DNA of 64,000 nt from Herbiconiux sp. A18JL235 (GTDB taxonomy: Bacteria; Actinomycetota; Actinomycetes; Actinomycetales; Microbacteriaceae). Both the position numbers and the translations under genes were made by a program. Below the pieces are notes generated by a model, which saw nothing but the letters and a program-made list of their open reading frames with translations, ran no database searches and was not told the DNA's origin. Of the stretch, positions 18,110 through 26,466 are shown piece by piece. Numbering within the stretch: position 1 is the stretch's first letter; every line of letters starts with the position of its first letter. The stretch spans positions 1,054,001 to 1,118,000 of the forward strand of contig NZ_CP162511.1 in the NCBI RefSeq assembly GCF_040939305.1, written 5' to 3'.

Positions 18110-19573
18110 ATGGCTGAGATGTCGGCTCCTCCCGCCCGCACCCCCGGCCTCCGGGGGTCGATCGCCCGCCGCCCGCGGCTGTGGGCGGCCGGCGCTGCCG
18201 CCGTGGTGGCGCTCGTGCTGGGGGGTGGGGCCTTCGCGGCCGGTGCTGTGATGGCGGGCGGCACCACAGCATCCGCTCCTCCGGTGGCGGTCTCGGCGCC
18301 TCTGCGGACGCAGACGCAGACGCCGACACCGACCCCCACGCCGACTCCCGACCCCCGCGCCCATCCGCAGGCGGTGGCCGCGCCGGCGCCCGTTCGCACC
18401 TGCTCGGTCGCCGGGCTCTCGCTCGACGGCCGCCTCGGCACCTTCCTCGGCGCGGTGCGCAACGCCACCACGGGCGAGGTGCTGTTCGATCGTGGCGCCG
18501 GCAGCTACGCCCGCACGGCGAGCGTGATGAAGGTGCTCACCAGCGCGGCGGCGCTCGCCGTGCTGGGTTCGGCTCACCAGGTGCCCACCACCGTCGTGAA
18601 GGGCGCGAACCCGGGCGAGGTCGTGTTGGTGGGCGGCGGTGACATCACCCTCGCGAGCGGCTCGGCCAACATCTATCCCGGAGCCGCGAGCATGCTCGAC
18701 CTCGCCGCTCAGGTGCAGGCGGCGTGGGCTGCCGACCCGTCGACGGCGGGAACCCCCATCACCTCGATCGTGCTCGACGCGAGCGTGTTCTCGGGCGACC
18801 GGTGGCAGCCGTCGTGGAACCGCAAGGAGCTCTACGACGGCTACTCGTCGGAGGTCACCGGGCTGCAGGTCGACGGCGACCGTGCCGAGCCCTCGGCGAA
18901 CGTCTCGACCCGCAGCGAGAACGCCGTGCTCACGGCCGGCCAAGCGTTCGCCGGCGCCCTTGGTGTGCCAGGCGCCACCCTGGCCGAGGGCCTCGCGCCC
19001 GCGGGGGCGGCGCAGCTCGGTCAGGTGCTGTCGGCGCCGCTGTCGACGATGATCCCGGATGCGCTGCAGCGCAGCGACAACACCGAAGCCGAGATGCTGG
19101 CACGGCTGGTGGCCGTGGAGCTCGGCGTCGGCAACGACTTTGCCGCGCTGCAGACGGCGATTCCGCAGGCGCTCGCCCGCTACGGGCTCGACACCTCGGG
19201 CCTCGTCATCGCCGACGGCTCGGGCCTCAGCGACGACAACGGGGTCTCGCCCGACTTCCTCACCCGGCTGTTCATGAAGATCAACGCGCACGAGAGCGAA
19301 CTGGGCATCATCTACGACGGGCTCCCGGTAGGTGGGGTGAGCGGCACCCTCGCCGGCCGCTTCACCGACTCGCCCGCCGCCGGGAGCGTCATCGCGAAGA
19401 CCGGGTGGATCGACACCGGCTACACGCTGTCGGGCATCGTCAACGCCGCCGACGGCACCGTGCTCACCTTCGCCTTCTTCGCCCTCGACGACGTGGACGA
19501 CAGCGCCAGGGCGGCGCTCGACGCGCTCACCACGGGAGTCTACGAGTGCGGCAACGCGCTCTCGAACAGCTGA
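18110..19573 (+). CDS. dacB: D-alanyl-D-alanine carboxypeptidase/endopeptidase (PBP4-like, S13)
   Basis: Peptidoglycan-trimming serine peptidase of the DacB family, 487 residues. It begins with a basic N-terminus and membrane helix (about 24-50), then a Thr/Pro/Gln linker (66-81). The three penicillin-binding motifs are clear: SVMK (nucleophile Ser138), SDN (322-324) and KTG (430-432). The spacing between the first and second motif, with a large inserted domain, is typical of class C/S13 enzymes. It should act outside the membrane, tethered by its N-terminus. ATG 18110 and ATG 18119 are both possible starts. Confidence 0.93.
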   Translation: MAEMSAPPARTPGLRGSIARRPRLWAAGAAAVVALVLGGGAFAAGAVMAGGTTASAPPVAVSAPLRTQTQTPTPTPTPTPDPRAHPQAVAAPAPVRTCSVAGLSLDGRLGTFLGAVRNATTGEVLFDRGAGSYARTASVMKVLTSAAALAVLGSAHQVPTTVVKGANPGEVVLVGGGDITLASGSANIYPGAASMLDLAAQVQAAWAADPSTAGTPITSIVLDASVFSGDRWQPSWNRKELYDGYSSEVTGLQVDGDRAEPSANVSTRSENAVLTAGQAFAGALGVPGATLAEGLAPAGAAQLGQVLSAPLSTMIPDALQRSDNTEAEMLARLVAVELGVGNDFAALQTAIPQALARYGLDTSGLVIADGSGLSDDNGVSPDFLTRLFMKINAHESELGIIYDGLPVGGVSGTLAGRFTDSPAAGSVIAKTGWIDTGYTLSGIVNAADGTVLTFAFFALDDVDDSARAALDALTTGVYECGNALSNS

Positions 19574-19620
19574 GCCCGCATCCGTCTCGCCTACCGCTGG
19601 GCGCCGATGCCCCGCGTCTC

Positions 19621-19626
19621 TAGACT
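19621..19626 (+). promoter_or_regulatory. -10 box of a leaderless pncA transcript
   Basis: TAGACT ends 6 bases before ATG 19633, and no ribosome-binding sequence is seen. Confidence 0.5.
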
Positions 19627-19632
19627 TGAGCC

Positions 19633-20226
19633 ATGGCACGAGCGCTGTTCATCATCGACGTTCAGAACGACTTCATCGAGGGCGGTGCGCTGGGGGTCGA
19701 GGGCGGCACCGCCGTCGCCAACGGCATCTCGAAGCTGCTCTCCGAGCATCGCGAGGCCTACGACTACGTGATCGCTTCGCGCGACTGGCACGACCCCGAG
19801 TCAAGCAACGGCGGCCACTTCGCCCTCGAAGGCGAGCCCGACTACCGCAGCAGCTGGCCCGTGCACTGCGTCGCGGGCACCTGGGGCGCCGAGTACCACG
19901 ACGAGCTCACCACCAACGCCATCGACCACCACGTGCGCAAAGGTCAGGGTGAGCCCGCCTACTCCATCTACGAGGGCACCACGGAGGAGGGCGGCACCGT
20001 TCACGAGCTGCTCGACGCCAACGGGGTGACCGACGTCGACATCGCCGGTCTCGCGACCGACCACTGCGTGCGCGCATCCGCTCTCGATGCCATCGAGCAC
20101 GGCCGTCACGTGCGCATCATCACCGACCTCATCGCCGGGGTGTCGCCGGAGACGTCGCGGGCGGCCATTGCCGAACTCGCGCACGCGGGCGCCGATCTCG
20201 TGACCTCCGACCTCGTCGAGCGCTGA
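19633..20226 (+). CDS. pncA: Nicotinamidase (isochorismatase superfamily)
   Basis: Hydrolyses nicotinamide to nicotinate in NAD salvage. The 197 residues carry the catalytic triad of PncA: Asp9 in FIIDVQNDF, Lys103 in VRKGQ, and Cys145 in ATDHCVRAS. Metal ligands appear in SRDWHDP (Asp51, His53) and GGHF (His62), followed by WPVHCV. These features distinguish nicotinamidase from generic isochorismatases. It is probably a single-gene transcript: leaderless -10 box upstream and a perfect 14-bp hairpin immediately after the stop. Confidence 0.94.
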   Translation: MARALFIIDVQNDFIEGGALGVEGGTAVANGISKLLSEHREAYDYVIASRDWHDPESSNGGHFALEGEPDYRSSWPVHCVAGTWGAEYHDELTTNAIDHHVRKGQGEPAYSIYEGTTEEGGTVHELLDANGVTDVDIAGLATDHCVRASALDAIEHGRHVRIITDLIAGVSPETSRAAIAELAHAGADLVTSDLVER

Positions 20227-20259
20227 GGTTCGGGATGCGCTGGACGCGCATCCCGAACC
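20227..20259 (+). terminator. Hairpin terminator after pncA
   Basis: GGTTCGGGATGCGC (20227-20240) pairs perfectly with 20246-20259 around a 5-base loop, starting at the base after the pncA stop. There is no long T-run, so efficiency is uncertain. Confidence 0.65.
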
Positions 20260-20283
20260 GAAACTCTCCGCTGAAATCCTTCT

Positions 20284-20310
20284 CAACCCCCGGCTGACCC
20301 CCGGGGGTTG
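20284..20310. repeat. 10-bp perfect hairpin overlapping the GntR-operon -35 region
   Basis: CAACCCCCGG (20284-20293) and CCGGGGGTTG (20301-20310) are perfect complements. The right arm runs into TTGACT (20308-20313), a candidate -35 box, so the hairpin may separate the operon from read-through or take part in regulation. Confidence 0.5.
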
Positions 20311-20360
20311 ACTTCCATGCGCGCACCTGGTTGGTTAGTTACATGAGTAATGAACCAACC
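20308..20360 (+). promoter_or_regulatory. Promoter and palindromic operator of the GntR-ABC operon
   Basis: TTGACT (20308-20313) is a good -35 box. GGTTGGTT (20329-20336) and AACCAACC (20353-20360) form a perfect 8-bp inverted repeat flanking the ATG at 20350. The location over promoter and start codon fits autorepression by the GntR protein it precedes; binding is inferred. Confidence 0.6.
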
Positions 20361-20727
20361 AAGGGTCGTCGTCGTGGATGAGTCACGACCGATCTTCGTT
20401 CAGATCGCCGAGCAGATCGAGAACGACATCATCGGGGGCGCGCTCCCCGAAGAGACCCAGGTTCCCTCCACGAACGAGTTCGCGGCGTTCCACCGCATCA
20501 ACCCGGCGACCGCCGGGAAGGGCGTGAACCTGCTCGTCGACGAGGGGATCCTCTACAAGAAGAGGGGAATCGGCATGTTCGTCGCCGAAGGGGCGCGTGA
20601 CCGCCTCGTGGCCAAGCGCCGCGACCAGTTCGAGACCGAGTACGTGCAGCCGCTCGTCACCGAGGCCGACAAGCTCGGCATCTCGCGTGAGGAGCTCGCT
20701 GCGATGATCAGAGGAGGCTCACGATGA
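20350..20727 (+). CDS. GntR family regulator (YtrA-like, short)
   Basis: 125-residue one-domain GntR protein. The winged helix-turn-helix covers about residues 14-80 (PIFVQIAEQIENDIIGG, then PSTNEFAAFHRINPATAGKG, then GILYKKRGIGMFV), followed by a short two-helix dimerisation tail, the YtrA subfamily layout. Such regulators normally repress the ABC transporter they are encoded with. That fits here: the stop overlaps the ATPase start by four bases (ATGA), and a perfect inverted repeat covers the start codon region. Confidence 0.92.
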   Translation: MNQPRVVVVDESRPIFVQIAEQIENDIIGGALPEETQVPSTNEFAAFHRINPATAGKGVNLLVDEGILYKKRGIGMFVAEGARDRLVAKRRDQFETEYVQPLVTEADKLGISREELAAMIRGGSR

Positions 20728-21629
20728 GCGCCGTCATCGAGGTCAGGGGCCTTACCAAGCACTACCGCAGCGTCACCGCCGTCGACGACGTCACGTTCTC
20801 CGTCGAGGAGAACACCATCTGCGGCCTGCTCGGCCGCAACGGCGCCGGCAAGACCACGCTCATGCAGCTGCTCACCGGCCAGGAGTTCGCCACCAGCGGC
20901 GAGGTGCGGGTGTTCGGCGAGTCGCCCGTCGAGAACTCCCACGTGCTGCAGCGCACCAGCTTCATCAAGGAGAGCCAGAAGTACCCCGACGACTTCCTCC
21001 CGAAGCACGTCTTCGCGAGCGCCCCGTGGTTCTTCCCGCACTGGGACGCCGACTTCGCCGCCACCCTCATCGACGACTTCCGGGTGCCGCTCAAGCGGCC
21101 GGTCAAGAAGCTGTCCCGCGGCCAGCTCTCCTCCATCGGCGTCATCGTCGGTCTCGCCTCGCGGGCGCCGCTGACGTTCTTCGACGAGCCCTACCTGGGG
21201 CTGGATGCGGTGGCCCGGCAGACCTTCTACGACCGCCTCCTCGACGACTACGCCGAGCATCCGCGCACCGTCATCCTCTCCACCCACCTCATCGACGAGG
21301 TCTCCAACCTCCTCGAGCACGTGCTGCTCATCGACGAGGGGCGCATCCTGCTCGATCAGGATGCGGAGAGCCTGCGCGGGTCGGCCACCACCGTCGTCGG
21401 CACCCGCACCGCCGTCGACGCGTTCGTCCGGGGTCGCGAGGTGCTGCACCGCGACCACCTCGGCGGACTCGCCTCCGTCACCATCGGGCGGCTCGACGCC
21501 GCCGAGCGGGCCGAGGCCGCCGCAGCGGGGCTCGAGCTCACGCCGGTGTCGCTGCAACAGCTCGTCGTGCAGAAGACGAGCGCCTCCCTGAACGACTTCG
21601 AGCAGAAAGACCACGAGGTGAGCGCATGA
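20724..21629 (+). CDS. ABC transporter ATP-binding protein
   Basis: 301-residue ATPase with Walker A GRNGAGKTT (about 37-45), a signature region KKLSRGQLSSIG, Walker B LTFFDEP and a YLGLD D-loop. The C-terminal 80 residues form an extra domain typical of the CcmA/YtrB-type drug or lantibiotic exporters. It is encoded between a YtrA-like regulator and its membrane partner, with four-base overlaps on both sides, so all three are co-translated. The cargo is unknown; envelope-stress or antibiotic export is the usual role of such operons. Confidence 0.92.
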   Translation: MSAVIEVRGLTKHYRSVTAVDDVTFSVEENTICGLLGRNGAGKTTLMQLLTGQEFATSGEVRVFGESPVENSHVLQRTSFIKESQKYPDDFLPKHVFASAPWFFPHWDADFAATLIDDFRVPLKRPVKKLSRGQLSSIGVIVGLASRAPLTFFDEPYLGLDAVARQTFYDRLLDDYAEHPRTVILSTHLIDEVSNLLEHVLLIDEGRILLDQDAESLRGSATTVVGTRTAVDAFVRGREVLHRDHLGGLASVTIGRLDAAERAEAAAAGLELTPVSLQQLVVQKTSASLNDFEQKDHEVSA

Positions 21630-22414
21630 CCGCCGTCACCGACTCCTTGACCACGCCCTCCCGCCCGGCGGCGCCACGCACGTCGAGCCGCGTCGTGCCG
21701 GTGCTGCGCCTGCACCTCATCAACCGCTTCACGGTGTTCGTGCTGCCGTGGCTCATCCTCGGCTTCATCTTCTTGGTGAACTTCTTGATCTGGTGGATCA
21801 TCAGCCGCGCGGCCGGCCCGGGCTCGGGCCAAGACGTCTCCGACGGACTGCAGTACAGCGGCGCCTCGTTCTACATCTTCGTCTACATGACGGTGATGGG
21901 GGTGCAGGCGGTGGCGCTCACCTTCCCGTTCGCCCTCGGCTACAGCACCACGCGCCGCGACTTCTGGCTGGGCACCTCGCTCGCCTTCGTGCTGCTCTCG
22001 GCGCTCTACGCCGCGGGGATGACCGTGCTCGCCGGCCTCGAGACGGCGACGAACGGGTGGGGCTTCCATGGCCAGATGTTCACGGCGATCTACTTCGGCG
22101 GGGCCGACGCGACCTGGTACACGCGGTTCTTCCTGTTCTTCACAGGGTTCCTGTTCTTCTTCTTCGTCGGCGCGGTGGTGGCGACCATCTACCAGCGCTG
22201 GCGGGTGAACGGCATGCTCGTGTTCTTCGCCTCGCTCATCCTGCTGCTCGTCGGCATCGCCGCCCTCATCACGCTGACGAACGGATGGCCCGCCTTCGGC
22301 CAGTGGTTCGTCGAGCACGGCCCCGTGGGCGTGATGCTGTGGAGCCTCGTGCCCACCGCGCTGAGCGGCGTGCTCGGGTACCTCATCCTCCGCCGCACTA
22401 CCCCGAAGGGCTGA
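21626..22414 (+). CDS. ABC transporter permease, six-helix membrane protein
   Basis: 262 residues with about six hydrophobic segments (near 36-62, 78-100, 112-135, 165-190, 198-220, 232-255), no catalytic motifs and no recognisable substrate site. It is the membrane partner of the ATPase encoded just upstream (ATGA overlap) and belongs to the YtrC/D-like permeases of GntR-linked operons. A strong hairpin at 22446-22486 follows. Confidence 0.88.
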   Translation: MTAVTDSLTTPSRPAAPRTSSRVVPVLRLHLINRFTVFVLPWLILGFIFLVNFLIWWIISRAAGPGSGQDVSDGLQYSGASFYIFVYMTVMGVQAVALTFPFALGYSTTRRDFWLGTSLAFVLLSALYAAGMTVLAGLETATNGWGFHGQMFTAIYFGGADATWYTRFFLFFTGFLFFFFVGAVVATIYQRWRVNGMLVFFASLILLLVGIAALITLTNGWPAFGQWFVEHGPVGVMLWSLVPTALSGVLGYLILRRTTPKG

Positions 22415-22445
22415 CGCGCGGGCCGGGTCACACTCCCCGAGAAAG

Positions 22446-22486
22446 CGCGAAGTGCCGCCTCCCGAACCCGGAGGGGGCACTTCGCG
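22446..22486. terminator. Bidirectional hairpin between convergent genes
   Basis: CGCGAAGTGCC (22446-22456) and GGCACTTCGCG (22476-22486) are perfect complements, with further G/C pairing inside. The hairpin lies between the convergent permease and ABC exporter genes and can serve both. Confidence 0.7.
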
Positions 22487-22501
22487 TTCTGTCGCGGCGG
22501 G

Positions 22502-24414
22502 TCAGACGAGGAGCTGGTGCTTCGCGAGGTCGCGGTAGAGGGGGGTGGAAGCGACGAGCTCGGAGTGGGTGCCGACGCCCACGACGCGCCCGTGGTCGAC
22601 GACGACGATGCGGTCGGAGTCGACCACGGTCGACAGCCGGTGCGCGATGACGATGAGCGAGCGGTTCTCGGCCACCGCGTCGATGGCCTCGCGGAGCATC
22701 TGCTCGTTGAGCCCGTCGAGCGACGAGGTCGACTCGTCGAGCAGCAGCACCGGAGGAGCGGCGAGCAGCGCGCGGGCGATCGCGAGCCGCTGGCGCTCGC
22801 CGCCCGAGAGCATCACGCCGTCCTCGCCCACGGCCGCGTCGAGACCCTCGGGCGAGCGCTCGAGCACCTCGCCGAGGTTCACCTCGTGCAGCACCCTCAC
22901 GCAGTCGGCGTCGCTCGCGTCGGGCGAGCCGAGCAGCAGGTTCTGACGGATGCTCCCCGCCAGCACGGGCGCATCCTGCTCCACGTAGCCGATCTGCGCG
23001 CGAAGCGCCTCTCGGTCGAGTCGCTTCACGTCGACACCACCGAACAGTACCGAGCCGGAGTCGGCGTCGTAGAAGCGCTCGATGAGGGCGAGGATCGTGC
23101 TCTTTCCGGCACCCGAGGGGCCCACGATCGCGGTGCGCTCGCCGCGCCCCGCCGCGAAGGAGACGCCGTGCAGCACGCCGGCCTCGGTGTCGGGGTCGGG
23201 AGCGGGGGCGGCGCCCGAGGCGGCGCCGGCCGCTGCGCCGGCGTCTGCTTCGCCCGGCTTCGGCACCGCCGTCGCGACGCGCCCCTCGGCGTACCGGAAC
23301 CGCACGTCGACGAACTCGATGGCCGGAGCATCCGTCGCCCTCGCCGCCGCGATCTCGCCGGGGGTGGCCAGCGGCGCGAGCTCGCGGTCGTTCTGCCCCT
23401 CGACGGGGAGCGACACGATCTCTTGAATGCGCCCCAGCGCCCCGAGCGCCTGGTTCACCGAGTTGATGGCGCCGAAGGCCTGGCCGAGCGGCATGATCAT
23501 CATGAACAGGAACAGGATGAACGACACCAGGCTCGCGATCGTGATCGCGCCCGAGGCCACGCGGAAGCCGCCCACCCCGAGCACCACGAGGAACGACACC
23601 TGCAGCGCGATGCCCGCGATCGGCACGACGAGAGCCGAGATCTTCGCGACCTTGACGCCCATCTGCCAGGCGCCCTGCGCATCCGCGTCGACGGCGGCGA
23701 TCTCGCGCTCGGTGGCGTTCGAGGCGCGCACGGTGCGGATGGCGCTGATCGAGCGCTCCACGGCCGCGGCGAGGTCTCCCACCTTCTCCTGCTGCTTGCG
23801 GCTCGCGGTGCGCACCCGGCCCGAGATGCTCACCACGGTCACCACCGAGACGGCGATGACGAGCACGGTCAGCCCGAGCAGCACGGGGTCGATGATGAGC
23901 ATCGCGATGAGCGCGCCCACGAACACCAGCGACCCGCCCACCGCGTCGACGAGGCCCTGGGTGATGACGGCGTAGAGCAACGTCGTGTCAGAGCCGACCC
24001 GTGACACCAGGTCGCCCGTGCGCCGCGTGTCGAACTGCGAGATGGGCAGCCGCAGCATGCGGTGCACGAGCTGCCGCCGCGCCGAGAGCACGACGCTCGT
24101 GCCCGTGCGCTGCAGCAGGTAGTGCTGGAAGCCCGAGATGAGGCCAGAGGCGATGACCAGCACGACGAGCGCCCACACCAGCATGTCGAGCGGGCGACCC
24201 TCCGCACCACCGTGATGACCTGGCTCACCAGGAGCGGCTGGGCGAGGCTCGCCGCCGCGCCGACGATGCTGAGGGCGATCACCAGCGCGAGCACCTTCTT
24301 GTGCTCGAACAGGAACGGCAGCAGCTGCTTGAACGTGGCGCGCGGGCCGTCGTCGGGCTTGCGGCCGCGGCCGAATCCGCCGCGGGAGCGCGGGGCGCGG
24401 GTGGTGTCGGACAT
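22502..24414 (-). pseudogene. ABC exporter (membrane domain fused to ATPase), frameshifted near 24204
   Basis: Half-transporter of the multidrug/lipid exporter type, about 637 residues if read through. Translation from ATG 24414 (GAAGGA upstream) gives a plausible N-terminus with the first membrane helix up to VSQVITVV, then turns into Arg-rich nonsense. The expected continuation GRPLDMLVWALVV is in another frame. A single missing base around 24203-24210 accounts for it. The rest is intact: remaining membrane helices, Walker A GPSGAGKST, signature MLSGGERQRLAIARALL, Walker B VLLLDEST and the H-loop IAHRLS. Either the gene is recently inactivated or the assembly has an indel. An internal ATG at 24184 could give a shortened product lacking helix 1. 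Confidence 0.85.
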
Positions 24415-24584
24415 GCTGTTCCTTCTGGGTCGTGCGGCGGGGCGGGGGTGGCGGCGGTGGGAGGGTCGGGCCCGCGGGTGGCGGGCGGTGCGTCGGCCCG
24501 GCGGGCGGCGGGTGCCTCAGCCCGCCGGGTGGTGGGCGGATGCCCGCGGCTGCACCGCGCATCCGTGACGCCGTCTGGGGGCGG
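24415..24584. other. G-rich intergenic stretch with imperfect repeats
   Basis: The plus strand is dominated by G-runs, with three imperfect units of about 24-27 bases between roughly 24465 and 24540 (GCGGGTGGCGGGCGG-like). No gene is supported. It separates the HTH gene from the exporter and could form G-quadruplexes. Confidence 0.5.
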
Positions 24585-24800
24585 CTAGTGACGCCCGTAC
24601 TTCTTGTGCACTGCCTGGCGGCTCACACCGAGGGCGAGGGCGATGAGCTGCCACGAGGCGTTGGCGGTGCGGGCGCGCCGCACGGCGACGGCCTCCACCC
24701 GGTCGAGTTCGCGCCGCAGGCCGGCCACCGCCCGGAGCGAGACGATGGGGTCGTCGCTGCCGGCGTCGTCGGCGAGGGTTCGCACATCCGTGACATCCAT
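24585..24800 (-). CDS. Small HTH DNA-binding protein (71 residues)
   Basis: Short protein with an acidic N-terminus, a helical middle (RELDRVEAVAVRRAR) and a C-terminal helix-turn-helix, SWQLIALALGVSRQAVHKKYG (about 49-69). The gene lies between an MFS transporter gene and the frameshifted ABC exporter, all on the minus strand. Upstream is a near-ideal promoter (TTGACG, 17 bases, TACGGT) whose -10 box ends 7 bases before the ATG, so it is probably leaderless. Two GTCAAC-N4-GTTGAC palindromes cover the -35 and -10 boxes, pointing to autoregulation. A role in controlling the exporter is inference. Confidence 0.82.
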   Translation of the reverse strand: MDVTDVRTLADDAGSDDPIVSLRAVAGLRRELDRVEAVAVRRARTANASWQLIALALGVSRQAVHKKYGRH

Positions 24801-24803
24801 GAT

Positions 24804-24847
24804 GTCAACCGTAGTTGACGAATGGGCCCGCGTCAACGTGAGTTGAC
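24804..24847 (-). promoter_or_regulatory. Promoter with two GTCAAC-N4-GTTGAC operators
   Basis: Perfect palindromes lie at 24804-24819 and 24832-24847, centres 28 bp apart. On the minus strand the -35 box TTGACG (24836-24831) overlaps the distal site and the -10 box TACGGT (24813-24808) overlaps the proximal site, with a 17-base spacer. A bound regulator would block RNA polymerase. Confidence 0.8.
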
Positions 24848-24889
24848 ACGGGCCCGTGTGCCGTCGGCGAAGCGCACGACGAGACGGCG

Positions 24890-26299
24890 TCAGCTGACGT
24901 TGTCGTCGAAGGCCAGGTCGCGCGTCTCCTTGCTCAGGTACAGCGCGGCCAGGGTGATGAGGGCCATCAGCGACAGGTAGTTGCCGACCAGCGCCGGGCT
25001 GCCGTTCGCCGCCTGCCACAGGGCCACCGCGATGAAGGGGGCGACCGCGGCGCCGAGGATCGACGCGACGTTGTAGCTGATCGCCGACCCGGTGTACCGC
25101 ACGTTCGAGGGGAACAGCTCGGGCAGGGTCGAACCCATCGGGCCGAAGGTGAGACCCATCAGCGTGAAGCCGATGATGAGCAGGGCCATCACGCCGACGA
25201 ACCCGCCCGCGAACAGCGGCACGAAGAACAGGCCGAAGGCGGCGATGCCGACCGTGGTCCAGAACAGCGAGTTGCGACGGCCGAACCGCTCGGCGAGGGG
25301 GCCCGACACCAGCGTGAAGATGCCGAAGAACACGCAGCCGATGACCAGCATGATGAGGAAGTCGTTGCGGTTGTAACCGAGACCCGGCACGAAGGTGGAG
25401 GGGTCGAAGGCCTTGCCGGCCGCCTCGGCCGCCGCCTGCGCCTGCTCGACCGAGGAGGCGGTCGTGCCGAAGGTGAGGGTGAAGGTGGTCATCAGGTAGA
25501 ACAGCACGTAGGTGGCCAGCATGATGAACGTGCCCAGGATGAGCGGCCGCCAGCTGGTCTTGAACACGCGCGCGAGGGGGAGCTTCGCCACCTCGCCCTT
25601 CTCGACGACCTTCGTGAAGGCCGGCGTCTCGACCAGCTTGAAGCGCACGTAGAGACCGATGATCACGAGCACCGCGCTGGCGAGGAACGGCACGCGCCAG
25701 CCCCAGGCGAGGAAGTGCTCGGGGTCGAGCGTGGTGCTCAGCACGAGGAAGACGACGTTCGCGATGATGAAGCCGATGGGGGCACCGAGCTGCGGGAAGG
25801 TGCCGTAGATGGCGCGGCGGCCCTCGGGCGCGTTCTCGGTGGCCAGCAGCGCCGCGCCCGACCACTCGCCGCCGAGGCCGAGACCCTGGCAGAAGCGGAA
25901 CAGCACCAGCAGACCGGGGGCGATGATCTCCCAGCCGGGGGTGAGGCCGGTGGGCAGGGCGCCGATGAGCACCGTCGCGATGCCCATGGTGAGAAGGGAA
26001 GCGACCAGGGTCTTCTTGCGGCCGATGCGGTCGCCGAAGTGACCGAACAGGATGGAGCCGACCGGGCGGGCGATGAACGCGACACCGAACACGGCGAACG
26101 ACGACAGGAGCGAGATGGTGGGGTCGGAGTTCGCGAAGAACAGCGCCGGGAACACCAGCACGGCGGCCGTGGCGTAGACGTAGAAGTCGTAGAACTCGAT
26201 CGACGTGCCGATGAGGCTGGCGAGGATGACCCGTCCGCGGGTATTGGTGGCGGCGGCGCCGCCCCGGCCGGACGGCGCGTCGATGACGGATGTGGACAT
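24890..26299 (-). CDS. MFS transporter, metabolite:H+ symporter (MHS) family
   Basis: 469-residue transporter with about twelve membrane segments. The family signature FGHFGDRIGRKKTL between helices 2 and 3 and the FRFCQGLGLGGEWSGA block identify the MHS group (ProP, ShiA, KgtP and citrate carriers); the substrate, probably an organic acid or osmolyte, cannot be told. The ATG at 26299 is chosen because the protein then begins with a normal cytoplasmic tail before helix 1. A TAATAT box (minus strand, 26418-26413) about 115 bases upstream is a candidate promoter. It diverges from the ribokinase gene. Confidence 0.9.
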   Translation of the reverse strand: MSTSVIDAPSGRGGAAATNTRGRVILASLIGTSIEFYDFYVYATAAVLVFPALFFANSDPTISLLSSFAVFGVAFIARPVGSILFGHFGDRIGRKKTLVASLLTMGIATVLIGALPTGLTPGWEIIAPGLLVLFRFCQGLGLGGEWSGAALLATENAPEGRRAIYGTFPQLGAPIGFIIANVVFLVLSTTLDPEHFLAWGWRVPFLASAVLVIIGLYVRFKLVETPAFTKVVEKGEVAKLPLARVFKTSWRPLILGTFIMLATYVLFYLMTTFTLTFGTTASSVEQAQAAAEAAGKAFDPSTFVPGLGYNRNDFLIMLVIGCVFFGIFTLVSGPLAERFGRRNSLFWTTVGIAAFGLFFVPLFAGGFVGVMALLIIGFTLMGLTFGPMGSTLPELFPSNVRYTGSAISYNVASILGAAVAPFIAVALWQAANGSPALVGNYLSLMALITLAALYLSKETRDLAFDDNVS

Positions 26300-26412
26300 T
26301 GGTCGCTTTCGAGGAGGAGAAGAAGAAGGAGGGTGCGCGGAGAGGCTGTGCGCTGGTTCGGCGCAGAGGGCACCGGCGCTGGCAGAAGAACGAGGGTCAC
26401 CCGTGAGGAGCA

Positions 26413-26418
26413 ATATTA
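26413..26418 (-). promoter_or_regulatory. Candidate -10 box for the MFS gene
   Basis: TAATAT on the minus strand is the best -10 match in the 167-bp divergent region between the MFS and ribokinase genes. No convincing -35 box accompanies it. Confidence 0.35.
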
Positions 26419-26466
26419 CGCTCACCATAGGATGCTGGTGGACATCGGACACCGGAAGGGGTGCAC

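Noticed and set aside
24801..25865. Upstream in-frame extension of the small HTH protein
   Set aside because: The extension is antisense-like sequence through the MFS gene; ATG 24800 sits directly after a clear promoter.
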